From the NCBI GenBank assembly GCA_036874045.1, contig CM072337.1, positions 24,278,001 through 24,342,000 of the forward strand: DNA of 64,000 nucleotides, in the 5' to 3' direction. Origin of the DNA: Cymodocea nodosa (Eukaryota > Streptophyta > Magnoliopsida > Alismatales > Cymodoceaceae). The notes under the pieces are model-generated. The model did not search any database and had not been told where the DNA came from. It was given only the letters and a program-made list of their open reading frames with translations. A program made the translations under genes and the position numbers. Positions within the stretch are counted from its first letter, which is position 1; each line of letters starts with the position of its first letter. Shown here piece after piece: positions 33,513 to 46,923 of this stretch.

Positions 33513-35763
33513 TTTTCATTTGGCACAGTAATTTTGTCTTCTCCATTCAGATTTGGAGTACATGTAAATTTTTTCCCTTCATTTTTTCTGTAAAAGATTA
33601 TGCCTCGAATTGCTGAAGCTTGCACAATTTTGATAGCACAGAAGCAGGCAGTTGTGCAGTGGTAGTACCCATACTTTCTTTTTATGGCTTTGCTTCTAAA
33701 GTTAATCCACCGATCTCTGTCTCTTACATGTCGTTGGTGCTAAATGTGATTTCCATGCTAAGGTTGGCAGGCTCAGATATGGGTTGGATGGGCGTTAATG
33801 AGAACATGAATGGATAGCTCTATGGTCCTTCATGGTTATTTACACTAAGCACGTTCTTTGGGATGGAAATAGTCATTTAATCTGTTTATATTTTTTAGAC
33901 TTGCATGCTTTTGGTAGTTTATATGTTAAGAAACTTACATGGTTGATGGTTTATATATTAAGAAACTTACATGTGTGATGATTTCTTATCTGAATCTCTT
34001 CCTCCTTTTTATCTGACAATAAAAATCGACTCCCTCTAACTTGCATTGGATTTGGATCTTCTCTGACCAACTTACAATTTGGGAGAGTTTAACTCAAAAA
34101 CCTACATCATTTTATTAAAGGAGAGGGAAAAGAGAGGCGAAATCCACATCTAATCTAAAATTTTATTTTACCGATGTAAATTTAACAAGTACATATTTAA
34201 GATCAAGAGTAGAAGATACAAGAAGAATATGAGAGAGAGAATGATTGAAAGTGGAAAAAACATAGAAGAGAGAATATGTGAGAAAGAGATAAGAAAGAAA
34301 AAGTGGAAAAGGGAAAAAAGACGTAAAATAGAATGTTTAAAAATCTCAACATGCAATGTATATTTAAATATATGTTTCAGATGGTGCTAATGAATAGTGC
34401 TTTAAACCATATTACCAAGTCGGTCGGCGTTAAATGAACAAATAGAGGTAGAGGCCAAAAATTCTGCAACCTGCTTTCGACAGGAGAAATTCTTTTCAAA
34501 AATGCTGTTACTGTGTTATATTATGAAGCAATGGACTTGTAAATGCTTTATTTCCTAGCCTACCTACAAAACCACCAAAATGATTAATATTCTATGCCCA
34601 GAGTTTCTCAATTTTAGAGGAGCTACTGTGAGTTATAATAAAGCAGTGGATGGTTTTAATTTATACATTCTTAAATAAAGAACACTTTGATTTTAAATTC
34701 AGACAAGAATATTGCTATTAAGAAAAACTAGTGAGCTGTAATAGTAGAAAAGTTGAGGGTTGACAAACTGGGAACTGAAGATAACAAATGACAGCTGCTA
34801 GATTGGACAATACATGAACCCACATTAGGCCCATGCATCCTTCAGATTTGCTTTTACTGTGGTTTTCAATGAATGGGCCAGCGTTGGAGCAATAACTTTG
34901 TGTAAAAATGAGTCCGCTCTACCCAAAAAGGCAGAAATCATCTCTCAAAAAGTGGGACTTGATGTATTGGTGCTTACGCTTTTGATGATAGCTAGTAGAG
35001 ATCGCTCAAATGGAAAATTCACTTGGTTCGATTAAAACATCTTGAATTATTTGTAATTTCTTCAAACCAAAGTTCCAGCTCTCTGGAATTTTTTTTTCTT
35101 TTCTCCCCGCATTGATCAGAACAAAATTGCCTTCAGAAGATTTTAACAGTTGCAGAAAGAGACTCTTTTTATAACCCAAGTGGCAGGTTTGGCTGAAAGA
35201 AGTTTTTATATAATAGCAATTAATGTTTTTACCTAAATTTAAATCTAAGTTTTCTTTGGGTAAAGTGAAAGATCAATTACATTATTCGTCATTAATCATG
35301 AAAGAAGCTTCCTGAACTTTGAAGGTTTTCCAACCCAACATATATAGCATAATGTAACCCAAGGGTTGACATTAAATACTGTAATTATGAAAGATAGGCA
35401 GTAACTTACCTTATGATTACCCACTCATAGTTTCATAAGTCATTGTTCCAGTCTCAGTAATGTAAGACTTCCAAAAGCAGCACCATAAGCACGGTCAATG
35501 ATGAAACATTCCTATTCTCTAATAGGATTCTCTTTTCTTCATCTTTTAATTGGTTGCAGAAAAAAAGGTAGCTGCTCTTCATCTCCACCTCATGAGAAAA
35601 CCAAGTTAAAAGAAAGGAAAGGGTAGAAGCAAGTTGCAGAAAGAAGAGCGAGGTAATTAAGGCAGGTCATCATCCCACAATTACCCATAAAAACCAAAGA
35701 ATACCTTCCTTCCCATCACCATAGTCTTTGTTCCAAGGCACAAACCTCCATTGTCCTTCCCCC
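33513..35763. other. Intergenic: 3' flank of the membrane-protein gene and 5' flank of the CCT gene
   Basis: 33513 to about 33830 is the likely 3' UTR. A purine-rich tract (GAGAGA/GAAAAG words) lies at 34200-34330. 35430-35763 is the likely promoter and leader of the CCT gene. No other gene seen. Confidence 0.6.
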
Positions 35764-36752
35764 ATGTACCAGTCATCCCACCATGGCCATGACTCTTGCC
35801 TCTCTCTTCCTTCAGACCACTATCACAATCTTCATGCCTTCTTCCAACCATCCTCCTCCCATCAACATGGAAGCATCGACTTGCAGAAAGAGCAACTCTA
35901 CAGTAGCATCCCAGGCCCTCCTTTCTCTTTACTGGAAAGTGGCAGTCGTTCCATGTCTCTCTACCAAATCGGTGGGCAGCAGCAGCAACAACAGCAAAGC
36001 CACGACTATCATGGCACGCTTGGACAACACCAACTTGCTCACCTCGGCTTCGATTCTGCGGTTGGAGTCGGATCCATGAGGAGGGTGCTCAGCACTGAAG
36101 ATATACGAGCTTTCTCCGAACATGTTCCGCCCGAGACCATGCAGCAGCATCGCCCCCCTGCTGATTCCGGCGACAACTCCAGCCAGGAGCTGGGTAGTGG
36201 AGCTGTCGCTGTCGCTGTCGCCTCCGCCGCTGCCGGGAGAGTTGGAAGGTACGGCCCGGAGGAACGCCGGGAGCGGATCGAACGGTATCGGAACAAACGC
36301 AACCAGAGGAACTTCCATAAGAAAGTCACGGTGAACACATCCATGATCCATCCATTTGACTTCAGTCTTTTCCATTCATAACATGTTCTTCTTGTCGTGA
36401 TACCATAATCCACCGTGAGAATTGACTTGAAAATTTTGATATATACCATAAACAGGCCTTATCATTATTATTTGTTTACTTAGTTGTTGTTGTTGTTATA
36501 CATCAGTATGCATGTAGAAAGACTCTCGCCGATCGGAGACCGAGGGTCCATGGTCGATTTGCAAGGAATGAGGAGGCAGAGACGGAGGCCACCGATGTGA
36601 ATTCTGTAGGAGCCATGCCCTGCAGTGACTGGAGGTTTCAAGCAGAAGCGGCGGCGGCGGCGGCGGCGGAGGAGGAGGACAGCTACTACTGTTACGATGC
36701 CCAACTCTGGAACAACTTTGCCGACGCCTTCTCCATCAACAATCTCGTTTAG
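35764..36752 (+). CDS. CCT-domain transcriptional regulator (CMF type), complete, 2 exons
   Basis: Exons 35764-36330 and 36507-36752 (intron donor CACG|GTGAAC, acceptor CATCAG|TATGCA, phase 0) encode 270 residues. The CCT domain lies near the C-terminus, about residues 161-210, and is split by the intron. The first half is RYGPEERRERIERYRNKRN and QRNFHKKVT; the second half is YACRKTLADRRPRVHGRFAR. No B-box zinc finger and no pseudo-receiver domain is present, so it belongs to the CMF group (CCT motif only) rather than CONSTANS or PRR. Low-complexity runs include seven Gln (about residue 71), an Ala/Val tract and seven Ala near the end. CCT proteins act in the nucleus, many with NF-Y partners, in flowering-time, growth or stress control. 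The start is the first ATG of the open frame. Confidence 0.93.
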
Positions 36753-37838
36753 CTTGAATAATGCTACACTTGGGTCTCATCAGATCTCTCTTTGGAAAAT
36801 AACGACCAACTGTATGTGTTGCTGATGATACACTTGGGAAATCACATGTCAAACCAATCCAATCCCTCAAGTTCTTTCTTTCTCTGTAATTATTGAATAG
36901 TAGTGTGTTGATCGAGTTGTTTTGAACTAAAATTACCTCTGCGAAATTTTTACTTAAAACTAATTAAGTGTGAATGTAAGAGTTCATCATTGTGTAAGTT
37001 CAAATTTTACGTTTTTTTTTTTTTGACACCTTTTACTTAAAAACTTTTATGCATACTTGTGGGTGTCTATAAACGAATGAATGTACGTAAATCTACTTTA
37101 ATAACAAATGAAATTTTTAATCGAAGTTAATTGGTTGTGAGTTGAAGATATCGTCATTATATAAGTTTAAGTTGTTATATGTTATATTTCATACTTAACG
37201 TGGAACTCTAAACAATTTCCTTCTCTATTACTTACTTGAGTAAAGAAATGAAATCTACATTATCCTCTTTCATTCACACTTAGTGATAGCCAGCACAACA
37301 ATTCCATGACCATAGTTCATGAACATACTTATGATTGATCATTACCTTCCTCTTTCTATCTTGAAAAGATGATCGAGAGATATCGAACTATGGTCATCAC
37401 ATCGTCATCTCTCATTTAAGTGATTCAAGACTATATATACGCTCCATCTTTCTCCTTCACTTGGGGGTCTTTTTGTATCATATTAGAAAATGCAAAAATT
37501 ACTAAAATAAAAGATTAAGAAAGATAAAATTCAAGAAGTCAGTCAGAAAAAGTTTAAATAAATAATGAACTATTAATAATTAAACTAATTATAATATGTT
37601 AATAATCATATAGATAATAACATATAATAAATATCAACATAATTATGATAAATCGAAATATAACAATAAATAAATAATAGTGAATATAAATATACGTTAC
37701 TTTATAATTCTAATTATGCGTATCGATATATACTACTCTATTGCTATTTACATTAATTTACACGACTTATAAGTATTTATAGATATCATGTAAGGTTAGT
37801 TTATATTATGAACTTTTATTGGAGAGATACATTCACAG

Positions 37839-37871
<33 letters not shown>

Positions 37872-38100
37872 TTGTAGACCCAAAAGAAAGTTGAGAAAAT
37901 TTAAAAATTCACTTTGTTATACTTGGAGAATAAATTCTCACAAATCTCTGTATTCTTGTCGATCCTGACATGAGAGGTGACGTCAGAAATATCTTATATA
38001 CATCTAATCAAGCATTTCTTCCCTGACATGAAAAGGGTAGCGTCACGGCGGTAGGAAAGAGACCATAAGAGGGGATGAAACCGGGCTGTGGGGAGCCCGG
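36753..38100. other. Intergenic, AT-rich, with a long T run
   Basis: No gene. A run of 27 T at 37842-37868 may be the tail of an antisense retroelement, though no body was recognised. Confidence 0.5.
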
Positions 38101-38135
38101 CCACGCCCACGCCCACGCCCACGCCCACGCCTACG
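38101..38135. repeat. (CCCACG) hexamer tandem repeat, about 6 units
   Basis: CCACG, four CCCACG units and a final CCTACG. It is a CpG-rich minisatellite. Confidence 0.9.
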
Positions 38136-40140
38136 TACGATGGTTTCAATCAGCCTGCCACTGACGGAAACAATTAATAGAGAAATCGTTGTTGGGCAGG
38201 AAGGAAGAGGGAAAGGGTGGAAGGAAAGTGGAGGCCTCCAAGAGCTAAGGGCTTTACTTAATGCTAGAAAGAGGGTGGAGGGGGGGACTTTGCCGCTTTT
38301 CTGCGGTACTACTGAAACATATCTTGCCTTAATGAAAGCTCAGCCAAGTCCACTACCGGGTTCCAAATGCTTCTTCCTTCCCAAGTACATAGGCTTTGGA
38401 ATAAGCAATGGCTGTGAGTGGCTCGGAGAAGCTCCCCCCCTCCGGCAGAGCCTACAAAAGGCTTGGCAACCAGGCGAAAAAGACTACTGAAAGATGATGT
38501 CTGCTGGATCTTTATTCCTCTAGTGTACTACCACATCCTCACCGTGTCGATTCCTTCCCAGTTGCCCTTAAATTTATACCTGCATGCTCCATTAACTATG
38601 TATCTTATGCCTATTCTACGCTACCAGCGAGCGAGAGCTGTGTAAGACACCGGAGCGCTCTTTTGAGCGCGCCCTTGACTGCCTTTAACGCGGTTTGCTT
38701 CTCTGAGAAGTCGGAAAGCTCTCTAATCTAATTTAACCGCTTGGTGGAGTTGAAATGATTTCTTGACGAAAATGTCCCTGTTGTACGTCTATCTATACGA
38801 CCGTTTTGACACGATCGATTCAACCTATCTTTACAACTTAATCTTACCGTTTATTGACGTCAATCCAGAGAAGCCGGCCCTCTTGCGTCAGCTGTAATAT
38901 TCCATGATTTTCACTCGGAGCTCCTTCCAAATGGTACGTTACAAGATCACAGAAAGCGCGCTCTGTACTTTATTAATTCCTTGATGCTCACATTGACCAG
39001 AGAACGGAAAGGAAAGGGAGAGGAAAGGTGGTCGGCCAGACATATATACTCCGTGCGCCGTGGCGGTTGAGAGTGGGCGTTGGCTTAATTTACTCCAACG
39101 GTTAGTTTATTATTTTTATTATTATTGTTGTTATTTTCTCACGTTATAAGGTTTATTAAAGGTGATTCTTCTTTGATCCTTTGGTCAACAGTCCGCGGCA
39201 TTTGAAATCTGTCAGCTCTGCCTGTCATTGTTTATACCTTGCATGTATGCATGGTTAAGTGGTGTTGTTACCATCACAGTCCCACCACCAAAGGGAAGAG
39301 AATAGAATAACATTGTGTTTTTTTTTATAATGCCCCTCCCCTTTTCTTTTCTTTTCTTTCTTTTTTTAACGTATGAAAGAAATATACTAAAAACTCTCAG
39401 ACCATAATTAGAAGAATAATGCTAATTTTTATAGTCATGAAGATTCTGGCAGGACTTACGAGTATTACTATTAATTCGTGTAGCTGATTTAGAATAACGT
39501 AAGGAATTTGAAATTTCGATTTCGATTTAAAAAATTATAAAGATAATTAATATGTGGTATAATCTACTATGAATTAAAATTTGAACTTAACTTTATTTCT
39601 ATCCATTGAACTTATTTTATTTGAAAATTAACGATAAAAATTGATCGATTTTAATACTTATTTCATAAATTATCACCTGATGAATTGGAATAAAATACCT
39701 GATGGTTGATATGAAAATGGCGCGTACCGACCTATTCCCTTGAAATCAAATTTTCATTTTCATTTTCATTTTTGGGTTTTAAGTTTTAGTTTTTTAATCT
39801 TAAAGTTTAAACCTTTAAGTTATAATAATTTTCCTAGGGTTATTCTCAAAAAAGTTTATTAAAAAAATATTTTTTAAAAAATTTACCTGGTCTACCGAAC
39901 TGCTGGTTTAACCGGGTTTTCTCTCTCTCGAGATTTGCAATAGTTCAAAGTGTAACCTGATTTTCTTCATGGAAAATTCGATTTGGTTTAATTCAATTGA
40001 ACCCATCGATTTAGGTTGATTTATGAAATAGTGGAAGAAATATTTCTGGATAAAAAATTAGATCATAATTTTTAGATAAAAATCTAAATAAAAAAAAGCC
40101 ATACAAAATGGCACCCCATATTTTTTGGGGATTAACCGTT
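38136..40140. other. Intergenic, mixed composition, no supported gene
   Basis: 38140-38490 has an open frame of 116 codons with no family resemblance and is not called. 38700-39110 is moderately GC-rich with a CATATATACT TATA-like word at about 39041. 39470-40130 is AT-rich. Nothing recognised. Confidence 0.5.
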
Positions 40141-40159
40141 TTTAGATTGTAAGATTAAT

Positions 40160-40670
40160 TCGCTTCACAGCTTTAGGGCACCACTTCCCCTGTCGGCGTG
40201 CGCGGCAGCGTCGAAAGATCATGTAGTTCCTCTTCTGCGCTACAGATCTAAGAAGCGATGGTGGTCGGAGGTAGGTCTTCTTCCTGCCGTTATGAATATT
40301 TCGTGATGTTTCTACGCATTTTCCATCGTTGAAAAGGGCGTTGTTTGTGTTGGAACCGTGATGAACTTGTAATGAAAAGTGAGCAAACGATGGATAGGCG
40401 GAAGTCCCTGAGAAGTTGTGGAGGGGGTACGCTAGTGTTCATCGAGCCGGGGATGTTATGAGGAGGAGGCATGAGAACTGAGGAGGGGGGTTGGGATTTT
40501 GTAAAGAAATGCTTGCCGCTACGGTGAAGGAAACATGGAAGCGAAGTCAGTGGCGAGGAGGGAATAGAAGCATCGATTGGGAGGAGGAGGTGTTCTGACC
40601 ACTCCGGAGGAGGGCGCCACAACCCGCAGCTCGCACGGGAGGAGTGTCCAGCGCGTGACACCATCGTTTA
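40160..40670. other. GC-rich island with a possible first exon
   Basis: It contrasts with AT-rich flanks. On the plus strand an ATG at 40258 reads five codons (MVVGG) into a good donor, GGAG|GTAGGT, a layout typical of a first coding or leader exon. No matching second exon was found before the Tudor-like gene at 46.9 kb. A 124-codon frame on the minus strand (40290-40664) is Ser/Pro-rich and looks incidental. Confidence 0.3.
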
Positions 40671-42290
40671 CATTATTAAAGAGGCACTCTTAATTGCGGT
40701 AGAATTAGTAGTAATTAATCTTAAGGTATCGGGATATGTGCCACCTTGTCGTCGGTGTACTTAAAACATCATTCCTTCTGTCCATAAAAGATATGGAAGA
40801 TCTGGACTGAATTCAACCTCCAGAACCTTCCCTTCCCCACTCACCTCCTATTGAACGAACGAGGGATTAACGATGACACCCACTCAGACAAGAGCCTAGG
40901 CATCATGTGACCCCAATGGCGAGGGGCCCAACAGGACGTCAATGTAGGTGTTAGGAATACATGGTTGTGGTGATTGTCTCGTTACTTCCATAGATGGTGG
41001 ATACTTAGATCCAGTCCCACCCTGTTTAGCAGCTCTAGTTTTACCCATCTAAAGAGATAATGATGATTTCTGTTTACAATAGGACGTGAATCATCAATGG
41101 AGACTGAATGTGCTTATTGTCTAATTTGGCTGGCTGCCAGGGAAATACAGTCCAACCCTCTCTTGGAAAAGGGGATTGTCACCCAACAAGTACTTGTTGT
41201 AGAGGGGATGGTATTGGTGTTCATCTCACAGTTCCAAGGAAGGGAAATATACATGGTTTGTGGGAAATTAAAGATTTGTGAGAAGCGAAAAGTGGGGAAA
41301 CTAAAAAAGTGAAATTGGATTTTGAAAGGGTAAAAATGAAGGAATTAGATCCTCCTTTCTATTATGAAACAATAATGAGTAGCAAATAACAAAGTTTTCA
41401 AAGTTGGATTGGGCATTGGCCTGGCATACTGAAGAGGTGGTTTGTTCATGTGTTCAGTCATGACCAGATAGGTCACTTTGGCAATGAAAGCATGATGCCA
41501 TAATTAATAATTGAATACGACATTGATATATCAGAAAATTTTAAAAACTTATGAAAATTCTGAGAGGGGAAATTTTCAGTTGCATACTAGTTAAATTGTA
41601 ACAAAAATTAAATATCCAACTATTCAAGGATATAATACTGATGATTTCATTCAAAATTATACAAAATAACACCCAAGCTTCTAACATCCACAAGTATTCA
41701 AACGTTAAACTTCTAAATTACAAAAAATCCTGGTTTCCAACCTTAGCAAAATAACATCTAGGTTTCCAAAACCGAGAAAACAGAATGTAAGTTTTCAACA
41801 TTCCTGAAACAAATATGCTAATCTGAATGCATACAATTTTTGTCTGTATTATTACTCTCAAAAAGAAAACTCAATGCATACAATCTTTGTTGTCATAAAC
41901 GTATGCATCTCCAAAATCATCATTGTCTTCAACTTCCAAGACACCATCTTCACCAAATTATGTCCCTTGCTCTGTAAATGTCAATATTAAGCCAAAATTA
42001 ATAAACCATCAATATAAAACTAGAAAAACTAGAATATAACTATGTATGAGAATGATCCCTTCATTTTGGTTCTTATCACTTTTTGACACTGTTTCTTCTT
42101 CAATCATTCTTTCTATCTCATCCATATCAAGCAATGCTAGTTTTGATAAAGTGGAGACAAACTTGCGACCTCATATTCGCTAATGAGTGATTTAAACCAC
42201 CACATCAACTCATCTTTTTGTAATATCTTTACATAAATACTATATAATAATGATTAAAACATCTTTAAATGGGTAATTTGAATCTGTTTC
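40671..42290. other. Intergenic, no supported gene
   Basis: A 71-codon frame at 41097-41312 has no recognisable domain. The rest is AT-rich. Confidence 0.5.
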
Positions 42291-42480
42291 TTATCTTGAC
42301 ACAATCCAACCTGGTTTACCTGTTTATAAACAGGTCAGGTCAGGTTTGAACTGAAACTGAATGGGTTGGGTTTCTTAGACCTATTTGTTAAATGGGTTAG
42401 GTCTTATCCAACCCTTTATAAATAGGTTAAGCCTAAATAGGTCAGGTTGGACCCAACTCGTTTGACATCCCTAACAATGA
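42290..42480. repeat. Palindromic repeat rich in GGTCAGGT/AACCCAA words
   Basis: Inverted words such as ACCTGTTTATAAACAGGT (perfect palindrome, about 42319-42336) and GGGTTGGGTTTCTTAGACC... / GGTCTTATCCAACCC give it the look of a MITE or a transposon end. Ends are not defined. Confidence 0.4.
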
Positions 42481-43638
42481 CTAAATGCAAATTCTTAATG
42501 CTATTTGTTAGATATTCATTTTCATTACATTTTTTTGTGAATACTCAATTGTAATAGAAATTTAGTAATGTGAATCTTGATCATTATTTTAGTAATTATT
42601 CCTCTCTTTTGTTACATTGTACGACTACACTATAACAAATTTAGTATTACTAAACTTATGTGCAAGAATTAAGATGAAGTATTCTAAATAGTGTTACTAA
42701 AATTTCACATTTAGTAAGATTAGCAAGATATTGGTGACACTAGTCCAAAAGTTTTAAATACACAATGAGATGATATTGTGCAATAAAAAATAGTTCCAAT
42801 TGTTGGATGTTGTTCATTCCCATACAAGAAAAATAAAATTCATTTGCTTTTTATAAAAATCTATACTAACATATTTCATAATACTAATATTACATGAAAA
42901 CAATAATAATTTGGTATCACATTTTGCGATGCTGAAAGAAAAATAGTAATACTAAGGGGATCTATTTGCATTAATTGCCATCTTTGATTGGATTTAAAAA
43001 ATATTTTTCCTTCGAAATGAAAACCACTAGTGCTATATTAGTGGTTACTTTCAATTACATACATTGGATAATTCCCACCAAGAATCCAACTGTAGACTTG
43101 TGCTAATTTCATGTGAATGAGTATTGGAAATCACTTGTTCATCACTCCAATAATAACAATGAAGTAGATCCCCAGAAATATTTAAGTGCAACTTCTCTCT
43201 TCCCTTCATAAATGGAGCTTTTCTAATGTGGCAAGGCTTCGTAGTGTTAAAACAGGGAAAAGATCCTAGCCATTGAATTCTGTTGATCAACACCACATGA
43301 ATATAAGAAACCCCTGAACCAAAATAGGGTGATTTTGTTTCAAAATTTAAAAATGAAATTTCAAACCCACATTCTCTCTTTGAGCTTAAACTTCAAATTG
43401 AATAAATAAACTACCAAACATTCTCTCTTCATCTTCAAAACCCTACTAGACCTTCTCTCCCCCTCCCCTCTCCCTACTACCACTGCCCGGTATTAGAGTT
43501 GCTGCTGCACCTTCCACTACCCCACTTGCTCCAACACCAATGTTGCATTCATTGCTGCCTGACCTGGTTCAGCACCAGTGTCAACACTTGCACCTATTGA
43601 TGACTAGTGCCGTCAACTATTTAGTGCTCCATATTACT
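42481..43638. other. Intergenic, AT-rich, no supported gene
   Basis: No frame with family resemblance on either strand. An 81-codon minus-strand frame (43051-43296) is unconserved as far as can be judged. Confidence 0.5.
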
Positions 43639-44087
43639 GGGGCTGCACATGGTTTAGTTCATTGATAAATGAAGCAAAACCAAACCATATTTTAACAAGT
43701 TGGTTTGGTTTCAATGTAAATGCTGATTTGGTTTGGTTCCTTTTTTTAAACTGAGATTGGTTTGGACTGTTCAGTTCACGATTTGAGGTTCAAGTCAATC
43801 AAACTGAATCAATGCTATCATATAATATATTTAAAATTTAAAATTATATATACGTATCATATTGTCATTAATCATATGTCATATTCTTATATTTGAAGTT
43901 TAAATATAACTTGAAGTATATTTTTCCTTGTGTTTTTCATTTATTAATTTGTGAACTGTAAACAAAATGGAACTTGGTTTGGTTCTACCAAGATAATCAA
44001 TTCAAATTAGTTTGAATATTTATTGAAGCAATACATATGATTTGGTTTGTGGTTCAAGAGAATCAGATTGTACCATGCACACTCCTA
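43639..44087. mobile_element. Probable non-autonomous DNA transposon (MITE), about 450 bp
   Basis: The left end GGGGCTGCACATGGT (43639) and the reverse complement of the right end (TAGGAGTGTGCATGGT, 44087) are imperfect terminal inverted repeats. Ends of the GGnGTGCATGGT form occur in plant hAT-like MITEs. The interior is rich in TTGGTTTGGTTC words. A clean 8-bp target duplication was not found, so the exact ends are approximate. Confidence 0.5.
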
Positions 44088-46836
44088 CCTATGACCATCG
44101 ACTTTTTTGATCAGTAGTATTACCATCTTTACTGCTTCTTTAAGTCTTTGAAGATTGTTTAACACCACCATCTCCACTGCCCCCCTTAGTCTCGCAGGAT
44201 TGCTACTTTTCTAGTGCCTTCTTGACTTTGTTATCCTTGCTAATTCCCTGATTGGGGTATGATAAATTTCTTACCACAATAAAAATGTAACAATTAGCAT
44301 CACCATGAATTGGCTATCATGCCCTTTATAGGTAATCTCACCTTTTTTGGTGAAAATTGAAAAAATGTGATGACCCATCTTTTTCTGCCTACTTTACTAG
44401 TTTTAGGGGAAAACTAAGCAAGTTTTCCATTTATGATTTGCTGAGTTGATTGATAGTAAGATAAAGTACTTTTCCATCAAAAATTTACCAATCCACGTAT
44501 TATTAGTTATAAAAAGAAAAACAATGTCACAAGAAACATAACTTGGATGGATGGCTTTCTGAATTCACTTAGATGAATAGTAAAAAATTATCTCAACTAA
44601 GTTGGAAAATGCATTTTCTTATGGAGAGAGGCAAAGACATTCTACAAGGGTAGTAATATAGAAAAGGAATCCGGTAACAAAATTTGACCATCGAGTTATT
44701 TCCCTCAACTTGACAATTGATTACTGAAATGCATGTGATTTACTTAAAGGTTATGCTTGAAACTGTGATTAAGATTATAACTTTTTCAGAAAAGTTGATT
44801 TATTGGAAAGTAGTGCTGCTTGAAGCTTTTTGGGTGGTTTTTTGAATCTAAAAATTTGTGGGCATACTTGGAAACCGTGGACAGTTTTCACAACTTTTCG
44901 ATAACTTATATCCACTAGCTTTTTGAGAAGCATTAGATTTAAACTGAAATGTAGAAGCTGCATTTTCAAAAGAGCAAAAACCGCTGGGTATGTTTGTATT
45001 TTGGAAATGTATTTTGGTGAAAAGTGCTTGTCTAAAAAAGTTGCAGTGAAATCATTATTCTAAATTCAACTTTAATAAAATGCTTTCCAAGTTCTAGCCA
45101 ACGTTTTAGGCAGCTTTGGATCTACTTATTGTAAATTAGCATATTGGAATAAGCTAGCTTATTGATAAGCTAAACTATTCACCGTTTATTTAATGTTTCA
45201 ATAAGCTTCGTGGTTGTAGTAAATAACGTGACTTTTCTAACTATTTTTACATGGTATATACATCCAAAAAGATAATTTTACCCTTAAATAAAATACCTAA
45301 TTTATTGTTTGACATCATTTTTGTTATTCTCAGAAATATATTCACAAGTACCTCTTTTTTCAAAATAAATGCCAGTTACAGAGTATTTAAATGACATGAT
45401 ACAGAATTTATTTTTTGTCTATTCCATCTTTGAATAATCATCCGTACCCACAAAACACCACTTCGAAATATTCTTTCCATTGAAAATTTTCTAAAATGGA
45501 GTACTCTCATTCACATCTCTTCTATCTTGAGTTCTTCACCCTGTAGTACTCGAGAACAAGACTTATTACAACTACATTACAAAAAAAACCCAAAAGCTAC
45601 CTATTAATGAAGGCTCATTCAAGAATCCCAAAAGCTTCATGCCTTTCCACCAATCAAGGCTTATTCAAGTTTGTTGAACAAGTGCTTACTTGAATGAGCC
45701 TAAGTTACAATTGTATTCAACGATTATCACCCTTAGTTACAATTGTATTGAAGTCCCCACTTTTGCTCATATTACTAGTATGGGAAAATGTTATTTGTAC
45801 AATTTGATCTACACTTCTTCTTCTTTGATGTGCATGATGTATTACCTTTTTGTCAAAACACTTTCAAATTTCTTAATTTTTAGTGTATAGACACTATCAA
45901 TAAAGATTAAATTTAGTGGATTGCCAAACCATATATTGATCAATTGGTCAATATTTTCCAAGTTTTCCTAATTTTGATTATTATGATGCTTAAGCCAATG
46001 TAAGCTTCAATTAGTTGGGTATTAGATTTTGATCCACTATGATTGGATTCTAGAATATGGCATTTTGACATATGGCATGATATCATATCTCAGCTCTTCA
46101 CATTCCTGTATAAAATTATTTTATATAAACAAAAATGATATGATTTTCCTATAATATTTCAAATTATTGAGGTTCAGATCCGATGCAAATGTTCAAAATT
46201 TCAGATAGTTTAAATAAATTTTGGATTTATGTAATATTCGAATTTGAACGTATCCATTGAATTCAGATTCGGATATATAATTTAATATCCATTGAGATTC
46301 AAATATGAATTGGAATGTAGTTTAAAAAATTTGGATTTGAATTTGGATACTGATAGATTTACCTTGCATCCATTTTGTTTACACGCTTAAATGTTGTGTG
46401 CATCTTTATGCAAACTCAAATTTTAGTTTGATTTGAATTCTGGAAGAGACATGATAGAAAATTTGTCAACATGAAATTATTTTCCTATTCTTTCTAATTC
46501 TTATTTGACCTTAGATTTTTTTTTCCGAGAAGTGTTTTTGACTTCAGATTTTGGAATATACTTTTCTGTCAAGTATTTATGAACATACATCTTAATAACC
46601 ATTTATGTGACTTGTGGTTCTTTGGTATTGTTGTCTTTCGTTCTGAAATAGTCACCATTCTGATAGGTACAGGAGTCAAGCCAACCAGAACAGAAGATTT
46701 TCTTATTGTTAGTATCATGATGAGTTACAATTATTTCCCAGTTCCGACGTTGGTTTCTGATTATTACTTGGAGACTTGTAATCTATTTGCTTGCCTGCTG
46801 CTCAATTATTGTAATTTTCCATTTCTGTGCCAACAG
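44088..46836. other. Intergenic with several MITE-like fragments
   Basis: 44760-45010 and 45130-45230 have inverted words (AATAAGCTAGCTTATTGATAAGC), and 46170-46380 has GATTCGGAT/TTGGATTTG words typical of small DNA transposons. No gene was supported. Confidence 0.45.
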
Positions 46837-46923
46837 ATCTTAATTGGCATTTCCAAAGAAAACAATTCTGGCCCATTTCTTCCCCATTAGAGGGGCTAAA
46901 TATTTATGTGATTCACACAAACA

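Noticed and set aside
36625..36825. Arg-rich frame near the end of the CCT gene
   Set aside because: It is a shifted reading of the GCG/GAG repeats that encode the Ala and Glu runs of exon 2.
38140..38490. Plus-strand frame of 116 codons
   Set aside because: No domain, signal or homologue-like pattern and no splice context; length is possible by chance in this moderately GC-rich patch.
40290..40664. Minus-strand Ser/Pro-rich frame of 124 codons
   Set aside because: It arises in a GC-rich purine-biased island, shows no conserved motif, and its composition follows the base bias.
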